Shown here one piece after another: positions 56,760 through 64,000 of a DNA stretch of 64,000 nucleotides. Each line of letters opens with the position of its first letter. Position 1 is the stretch's first letter. A program made the position numbers and the translations under genes. The notes under the pieces were generated by a model that was not told where the DNA came from, did not search any database, and worked only from the letters and a program-made list of their open reading frames with translations. The stretch is from Megalobrama amblycephala (lineage: Eukaryota; Chordata; Actinopteri; Cypriniformes; Xenocyprididae): positions 12,611,882-12,675,881 of the forward strand of contig NC_063066.1 of the NCBI RefSeq assembly GCF_018812025.1. The letters run 5' to 3'.

Positions 56760-57100
56760 GGTTAGATTCTGTGCAACGCAGACGACACACAGCTTTACTT
56801 CACTTTGCTTTCAAGTTCCAGTCCACTGATCTCACCAAGCCATGTAGACATCTCGACCTGGATGAAAGAACAGCACCTCAATCTAGCGTAGACACCATCA
56901 ATATCACAATTCAGCAAGTTTTGTCAACAATAACATCCTTCACAGAACACATCACAAAGACTGTCTCAAGTTTCCATGTCAAGTTTAAGGCACTGAGCAT
57001 ATCGAACATTCACTGGCTTACTCTCCTACCTATTCTCAGTCTTGCAAATCTTCTTTCCCTCGTGAAGAGGATTCTGTCTGATGACGGATAAGTTAAGAGC
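56760..57100 (+). pseudogene. L2/Rex1-like LINE reverse transcriptase fragment
   Basis: In one frame from about 56771 the reading CNADDTQLYFTLLSSSSPLI leads into HVDISTWMKEQHLNLA and a stop. This is the catalytic-motif block of L2/Rex1/CR1-type non-LTR reverse transcriptases, where the usual Y-A-D-D is N-A-D-D here. After an apparent deletion and frame change, TSFTEHITKTVSS corresponds to the downstream SFTDHI...SC segment of the same enzymes. The change of the motif tyrosine, the stop and the deletion make it non-functional. Confidence 0.8.
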
Positions 57101-58049
57101 GACATACTAAGTGGCTGTGGCAATGCTGATCATGACCTTTCCTTTACTGCAAAAGCAAGTGCGTGTTTAAGCTTCCCTTTGCTAGGCGGGTCTGGGTCAC
57201 CTCCAGGGAAGCCGAGGTTAGTGCATTTTTGCTGATCATCCATCTTGTCCCACAGAGGCCATGCATCTTTCTCTAACTAACAGGTGAGCAGAGCAATGCA
57301 TTACAGGATGAGCGGCCCACTGTTTCAACCCAAGGGAGCGCAATATGCCATGACGCACCAGGTGCACAGGCCAAAATAAACACTGGAGTAATGGCAAATG
57401 CACCATCAAGGACAACACAAGAAGCATCCAGGCTCTATTAATACCATGACCCGTTCTGTATGTGTGTGTTCAGGACACAGTCTGCTGATCTTGCCTAAAA
57501 CTCAGTTCATTGACTGTGTATAGAACACAAAACTGTTGAGAGGTGGATTTAATATCTTTTCACTGTGTTTTCAAAAAAGTAAAAGAGGGCAGTTCAAAAA
57601 CATCACACTCATTGCATCTTTTGATATCACGATACCTCTCTCAGTAAATGCCTTCTAATGAATTTAGTTTGTGATGAAGTAGAGGAAAGTTCTCTGTATT
57701 TCAGCATAAAGTCATTCTGCATTTAAGCACCTGTTCAAGGTGTTTCATCTCTGCTAGAGAGAGCACTAAGCCTTGTTCCTCTGTCACTAATCCATAGCAG
57801 AAAACAGCTTTCAGGGGATTAATAGCAATAGACTTGCATTTGACAGTAGAGGTGCATGTTCTCGCTTTCCTGCCACCCACTCTAGAATCATTCTCTACCT
57901 TACTATGAAATCCAGTGAGTCTCCTAAATTCAAGTTAACTGCTCAGGTTGACACTTCAGTCATTTGCTTTACATCTCCAGCCTGTGTGAACAAAGAGCAG
58001 ATGTCTAGTGTTTGGTGTCACATCATTATATCTAAATGCAATCAAAGAT
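57101..58049. other. Gene-free sequence
   Basis: A 28-bp stretch at 57254-57281 is bounded by CTTGTCCCACAG-type and GTGAGC-type splice strings but has no other support. No repeat terminus was recognised. Confidence 0.4.
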
Positions 58050-58562
<513 letters not shown>

Positions 58563-59071
58563 TAAACATCACAACATTATAATCTGCAGTTTGAAAAAAG
58601 GATATTAATTTTGAGATTTGCTAAAGATTGCATTCAACATTATGAAATTCTTAATGTTTTAAAAGATTAAGTTGATGAAGGCAAAGCTAATCTAATTGTA
58701 AAAACAGGTAATGGTAAATCAGCACGCACAATTAAATATCCAATATCAATTGACAAAAATCTCAAATAACAGCAGATAATCAATGTGACAGATATAAATT
58801 CCTACTTTACTGTAAATCATTGAAAGTAAAACATTTTTTTTTTAAATGTAGCATAGTTTGACAATGTCATTAACTTCAATAAAATGTAAGAAAAAAAAAA
58901 AAAAAGAGAAAAAAAAAAGTATTTAATCATGGTAAAATGCCTAGACACCATGTTATGTGTTGATTTGTGCGCAGCCATCAGAAAAAAAGACGTATATGAA
59001 AGTCAAGACAACTACAAGTTTAACCTTGCTGCATTTCTTTTATACAGACAGAACCAAAGTCTGAGGTTGAA
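58563..59071. other. AT-rich spacer
   Basis: A-runs occur at 58890-58919. No gene or repeat terminus was recognised. Confidence 0.5.
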
Positions 59072-59322
59072 TCTGAAATCGCTCCCCTATAACCTCATTC
59101 CCTTCATTAGTTCACTAACAGTTCACTTGAAGGAGTGACTGAAAACAAGAGTGAATTTGGACACTAAACTTCGGAAACTACAAATGAAACACTCTTTATT
59201 GTGGTGCACTGTGGGATTGAATGAGTGCACTCAATAATGTCCACTAAGGTTTCGGACACCACTAAAAATGGCTGTTACCTCAAATAGTGCCCTATTTAAG
59301 GGTATAGGGGGCGATTTCGGAC
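59072..59322. mobile_element. Short MITE with GAAATCGCTCCCCTATA ends
   Basis: TCTGAAATCGCTCCCCTATA on the left is mirrored by TATAGGGGGCGATTTCGGA on the right. An inner GTTCACTTGAAGGAGTGACT and central GGTGCACTGTGGGATTGAAT lie between. It is about 250 bp and non-coding, in the style of PIF/Harbinger-type MITEs, though this was not tested. Confidence 0.75.
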
Positions 59323-60066
59323 AAGTGGTAAGTTTGCCTCAGCCTAAAAATGATGTTTTCCTGCAAACACTGACATTTCCTTTAGGAAATTACTGTTGTT
59401 ATTCAATGATTTTGATATGACATAATATTATGCTAGTTTTGCCTTAAAAAAAAAAAAAAATCAACTTCCTATTACTGTTTAAAAAAACAAAACTTTTCTC
59501 TCCCTATTTTGTTCTGCTCTAGCTTTGTGCTACTATTTTTCTTCATTTGTAATTAATTTTAGATAAAGGTGTGCTAAATGTAAATGTTTAATGATCACCC
59601 TATGTTCCTAATTAAACCAAAACAGTTTAAATGGTAAGTGAAACAGTATTACCATTAAATCTGAGAGATAAAGAGAGAAAGAGAGAGAGAGAGATTGTGA
59701 GTAAAATGAGGGCAGGAACAGCTGCCAACAAACGACAGTAGATCTGGCAAGAGACCAGTTAGTTATTACTCACACTTACTGTCCTGCCCTTATTCTAATG
59801 TAGCCTCTATTCTGACCAGACCTCAGTTTGAACCTGTCAGTTCCCTCTAAAAGCATTTTACAGAGAATAACTAAAACCTGAAATGGGGAAATGAACACAT
59901 GAAGGAAGACCTTCTACTACACTGCTGCAGCTATTGTGTCCACTGAGAAAAAACATCAGAGCAATTAGCTCTTTACCACAGTATTCCTTGCCATGATGTA
60001 ACTCAGAATTATGTTCGAGAAATCATACTGTAGGTTTCATCTGCAATAAAATAAATAAATCCTACT
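59323..60066. other. Gene-free sequence
   Basis: A GA microsatellite lies at 59667-59693. Nothing else is recognised. Confidence 0.5.
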
Positions 60067-60216
60067 CACTAAAAAATGTTGGGTTAAAAAATAACCCAAC
60101 AAGTAACCCAACTATGGGTTAACATAGCACCTTCCCAACTGTGGGTTATTTTTAACCCAATGGTTGGGTTAAAAGCCAGTTGGGTTAATAAAATAACCCA
60201 ACGTTTTTTACTGTGT
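60067..60216. repeat. 150-bp palindromic element with TTGGGTTA / TAACCCAA motifs
   Basis: CACTAAAAAATGTTGGGTTA on the left pairs with TAACCCAACGTTTTTTACTG on the right. The interior repeats TAACCCAA and TTGGGTTA in both orientations, giving several alternative hairpins. It is non-coding. Confidence 0.85.
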
Positions 60217-63200
60217 AGGTTTCTATTCCTAACCCGTAAAAAAAAAATGTCAATGTAATAATGGGATCAAATCTTACCTCTGTTTTTCACATTTTCTTTT
60301 TTCCCTAACTCTGCAAACATTCCTGTAACTGGCTTTGATTTCAAGACTTGCTTAGTTTGCCTTCTTTTTTCTGTTCTTGGGGAAACTGATGATAAATGAA
60401 TGAGGAGTAAGATTAAAGTGAAGAAGCAGCTGTCAGAGATCAATGTGCTCCAAAACGAGATGGAGCTTCTCTTGTTGAGTCCTAATGAAGTCATAAATAC
60501 CCAGAATAAAACAAAACTTTGTCTACTTGAAGTTAGCAATCCCGCCAGGCAATATCACCATCGTTACTCCCTTTATTCTTTGTTATCAGACACTTTAGAA
60601 TGAAAGTAAGACAAATTAATCAATCACAATTGGGCTTCCAGGAGCAAAAGCTCTGCACCTGCACCTGAAGCAATGGAAATTTTAGAAAAAAATATTTTCT
60701 CTTAAAGCACATCAGACACCAGAAATGTTCACAGGGAGTTTGACTGTCACAGAGAGCAGCTTAGAGTTTACAAAGTTGTGTAATTTGAGTTTTTGTCAGA
60801 TTTAAAGCCCCCTTTTTTTCATTCAAAGTCACATTTGTGAAGTTGAAGCAATGTTTGTAAATCGCTCTGGATAACAGTGTCTGCTAAAATCCTCTACTCA
60901 TCCTTATGTTCTACCTTCTGGGAAAAACAAAAGAAGAAATTCTGAAGACTAGTCACACTTCTATACAATTACATTGACTGAGGGGTTCAAGCTTCAAAAA
61001 GGAGGCAAAAGCCCCATAAAAATATCATGAAAAATAGCTCTATCCCAAGTCTTACATACAATATAGTCATACAATATAGCTTTGTGTTACAAACAGAACA
61101 TTTCAAATGAATCACTCAATCAGGGAGCTGAAATCGAGAAGCAAAGTATAAACAAATCATTCTGACTAATTTACTGAACTTGACCAACTGATTCACTGAA
61201 AAGATCTTACTAAAAAGTTAACTTCTCTAACAAACTCACACCAAAGAGTATAGATATGAAGATAATTATGATTTAAACTCAAATCAGTCCAATTTGTAAA
61301 CAAATAATTCAGACCAGTTTTGAGAATTTGATCAAACAATTAAATGAAAGGATCCCTTTAAAAAGAAGGATTCAAATTTCTCTCTAACTACAATGAATCA
61401 TTAGACAACCATACCATAGTCATTTAAATTATATTAATTTCAGTGCACAAGCTCATTCACATAAAATGTCAAAAGCAACAACACCAACGACAACAAAAAA
61501 GGTTTCAACAATAAGAGTCAGACAAATGGTTTAATTGTATCAGCTATTATAGAGTATAGCTCTCTGGTAACCATGCAGGATAATTAGCTATGCTTCATTT
61601 AAACAAGCTAGATTTGAGACGCAAGCTTCTGGTTGTGTTCTACCCGTCGTGGTATCTATATTTTTGTTTCTATTTTTATTTCTTTCTATTTGTGTTAGAA
61701 AGCACTGGGGGTTGCATACACAGTCATTCACACAGGTTTTTTATGGATATGCCCCAACTTTTAGGCCTCTTGCCTTGGCTCACATGCTTTGGGGCAACTG
61801 CTATCTGGGGATGTTATCCTCTCTCTAAGATTTTTTGGTTGAGTTAGCTTACCCCTCTGAGCTCACAGGCATGACAGACAGTTTCTCCCTTTGGGACTTC
61901 TGTATAAATTCCAAGCCCTGGGACCAAAACAGAGGTCAGAATCAGCAATTTATTTTTATTTTTTATTTTTTTGCTTACACCAGATCAGCAGCCTAATCAT
62001 TAGGGTTCACCACAGCACCCAACAACTATTCCCCATATCTTTTGCTTTTTTTTTTTTCTGCTCCTCTGAGAAGAGGCAATTTTTTTATGTCCTGCCTGTA
62101 GTCCTCTTAAAAAATGCTAGTGCAACCATGCTGTAACATTGCTGTGTTCCGTGTGTCATGCCTTCAATTACTTTGATAAATGTGATTCTGGCTGTGACCG
62201 TGTTTTGTTACAGTGCATTCATAATTTATAGCCTACACAGATACTCTCAAATCAGGGTAAATTATGACTTTTCTCTCTTTTACTGCAACTAAGGTATCCA
62301 AATAATGTTATATCAGCACATTATACCAGTGCAAGGGCATCAATGCAAGAATAAAAAGGGCCAAACCTGAATGAGGCCATGTGGAGGGGGGAGTACAAGG
62401 AGAAAAGAGGAGAAAAACAGACTCATTACCGAAAGCCAGAGTTTAAGGGTTTTATCCTATCTTTTGATTACGTCTTTGTTCGCTCAATGACGTTGAGCAG
62501 ATTAAATTCAATTGAGGACATTTGACTTGATGCCTTAATGATATTTTAGTGTTCAAGAAGGTTAGAAAATAGTACTTAAGGAAAACTGCCAAACTGGAGA
62601 TAAAATGTAGATTGTGATGGGTTAGCAATGTCAGCGTGGAATGCCTAATGTTGCAATTTGTCAGCTGCTTTGTGAAAGGCCCTTCTTAATGCTTTGAAGT
62701 GAATGTGTGATCAGTGCAAATTAATTCTGTGATAGCAAAATTGACATTTTTCCCTGTAGTAGAGCGTAATTACCTTTCCTGTTAATACAAACCTATTAGA
62801 GCTCCATTTAAATTATTGTTATTAAGAAAGTAAAATAAAATAGAACCAAAAAGTTCACTGCAGTCCTCTGTTGGATATCCTCATTTCATTTCCCTCATCT
62901 TTCAAACCCAGCAATCCCAACTGTGTCTATGTAAGGGCGTAGCAGCCCTCCACTTTTTTTTTTTTTTTTTAAAGTTGCCTCCACTTTTTAGCCAATATTC
63001 ATTATATTTTAAGAGCACAGCTTTGCTTAATTGCATTGCATAGAAAAAGTAGCCATCCACATAAAACAATAGATTCATTGGGATAATTCAACATTCAGAA
63101 CTCGGTTGGCGCTGCACCTGACCCAGAGAGAGCAGTTGTCATGTATGACAATTTATCACAAAAGTACTGGGATAAAAGTTTATAGTTTGTAAATAAACAC

Positions 63201-63589
63201 TGATGTCAAAGAGTAAATAACCTTTTGAAAGCAACTTGACACTGCAAATAAAGGTTGTATTGATTACATCATTACAGCAGTAGGATGACAGTACAAAAAA
63301 TGTGTGTCATTGATTAATTAATTTAAGAGATTCGTTCAAAAATGCATTCATCCTGATTCATTCATTCAAACCTGTTTTTTTTTTTTTTTTTTTTTTTTTT
63401 AATGACTGCAGCAATTAACATTTTGTCAAAACCTCAAGTAAATTACATGTTATTTTTTTTAGTTGTCTATTCAGAATCGTGGGAGATTCGTAATCTATTT
63501 TAGGCAAAAAAAAAAAAAAAAAAAAAAAAAAAACTATTGTGATTCTGAATTTATCCAGAATCGTGCAGCTCTAATTCAGTGTAGTACAA
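60217..63589. other. Gene-free sequence with homopolymer runs
   Basis: About 62450-62820 is unrepeated with TTAAATTCAATTGAGGACAT and GTGCAAATTAATTCTGTGAT, and might be conserved. T- and A-runs lie at 62956-62974, 63375-63401 and 63507-63533. CAGAATCGTG occurs on both sides of the last A-run (63473 and 63559). No ORF between 61590 and 62136 is protein-like. Confidence 0.35.
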
Positions 63590-63745
63590 ATGGAGAAATT
63601 TTGAAAGTCATTGGGAAGTAAACAATGATGGACCCCAGTGACTTTTACTGCATGGACAAATATCTTTTTTGTTCAACAGACAAAAGAAAGTCATGAAAAC
63701 TCCAGTTTGGAATGACATCACTTTTGGGTGAACTACTGTATCCCT
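63590..63745. mobile_element. Right-end fragment of a TTCACCC-family element
   Basis: The segment ends TTTTGGGTGAACTACTGTATCCCT (in parts: TTTTGGGTGAACTA, then CTGTATCCCT), followed by TTAA (63746-63749). A short insertion (CTG) has entered the terminal repeat. Upstream AGTTTGGAATGACATCACTT matches the subterminal box of other copies. The left half is missing. Confidence 0.7.
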
Positions 63746-63749
63746 TTAA

Positions 63750-64000
63750 AACCATGCAGAGACCTCGATCGAACATAAATGCGCAAACAGTCAGCAGTAA
63801 TCTTAACAAGGCTTTTTTTGCTTTTCAGCAAATCATTTACAACTACTGGGCTAAGTAATTTCATTTTAAGCGTAAATACTCGTGAGCTTGACTGATAAGG
63901 TTTATAAAGCCACTTCATATATCGCCTTACATTCATGCGCCTATAGTTCTCATTCAGGTCAGGTTCAGGCAGCATATAAAAAAAACCCCCGCAAGCCTTT
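63750..64000. other. Unassigned sequence at the window edge
   Basis: The open minus-strand reading at 63733-63975 overlaps the preceding repeat terminus and has no recognised domain. I do not treat it as a gene. Confidence 0.4.

Noticed and set aside
56708..57091. 127-codon ORF taken as a membrane protein
   Set aside because: It is an out-of-frame and partly rearranged reading of a LINE reverse transcriptase fragment.
57254..57281. 28-bp micro-exon with good splice strings
   Set aside because: The interval is too short to judge, there are no neighbouring exons, and splice strings of this quality occur by chance.

Overview
The window looks like gene-poor, AT-rich nuclear DNA of a teleost fish, most probably a cyprinid (carp, goldfish or zebrafish group). 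This rests on the repeats: short palindromic elements whose ends read AGGGTTAGTTCACCC, other TTAA-flanked elements ending AGGTGCCC or AGGGCACC, hAT, Tc1-like, L1-like and L2/Rex1-like debris, and a DIRS-type gag-like gene. All family names come from reading the sequence and from memory; no database was searched. I find no convincing host protein-coding gene, tRNA, rRNA or CRISPR array. The window is best read as intergenic or long-intron sequence. A few low-repeat, moderately GC-rich blocks (near 10.0, 15.5, 20.1, 23.2, 28.6, 50.0 and 53.6-54.1 kb) could be conserved non-coding elements or isolated exons.

Layout. 1-3.2 kb: 5' part of a frame-shifted DIRS retrotransposon on the minus strand. 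3.5-9.7 kb: several short inverted-repeat elements, one nested inside another of its own family. 11.8-13.1 kb: a TTAA element inserted in an older hAT fragment. 15.9-19.8 kb: a hAT element with a transposase remnant, carrying a Tc1-type palindromic element (itself split by a solo LTR) and a TTAA element. 21.6-22.2 kb: a local tandem duplication. 24.8-26.4 kb: a small palindromic element, a TA microsatellite, and a DNA transposon split by another insertion. 30.3-31.9 kb: a TTAA-flanked element carrying a THAP zinc-finger exon. 32.2-33.8 kb: a Tc1 scrap, a minisatellite and another small element. 35.5 kb: a solo LTR. 36.2-40.2 kb: a 4-kb palindrome whose left arm alone holds a TTAA element, which in turn holds a 444-bp long-TIR element. 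43.2-44.0 kb: an inverted-repeat element. 45.9-48.3 kb: a Tc1-like relic split by a 999-bp TTAA element. 50.6-52.0 kb: a hAT element with a further TTAA element. 52.1-52.7 kb: an L1-like ORF2 tail. 55.5-57.1 kb: a complete Tc1-type palindrome and an L2/Rex1-like RT scrap. 58.1-58.6 kb: a second copy of the 35.5-kb LTR-like repeat, interrupted by 36 units of GGTACA. 59-60.2 kb: two small inverted-repeat elements.

The strongest result is not a new gene system but a clean record of transposition. Eight complete elements are bounded by TTAA on both sides. For three of them the window also contains a related sequence lacking the insert, which shows that the target was a single TTAA (in one case a diverged TCAA). 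One member encodes a THAP domain, which with TTAA target duplication suggests a Kolobok-type origin for at least that element.
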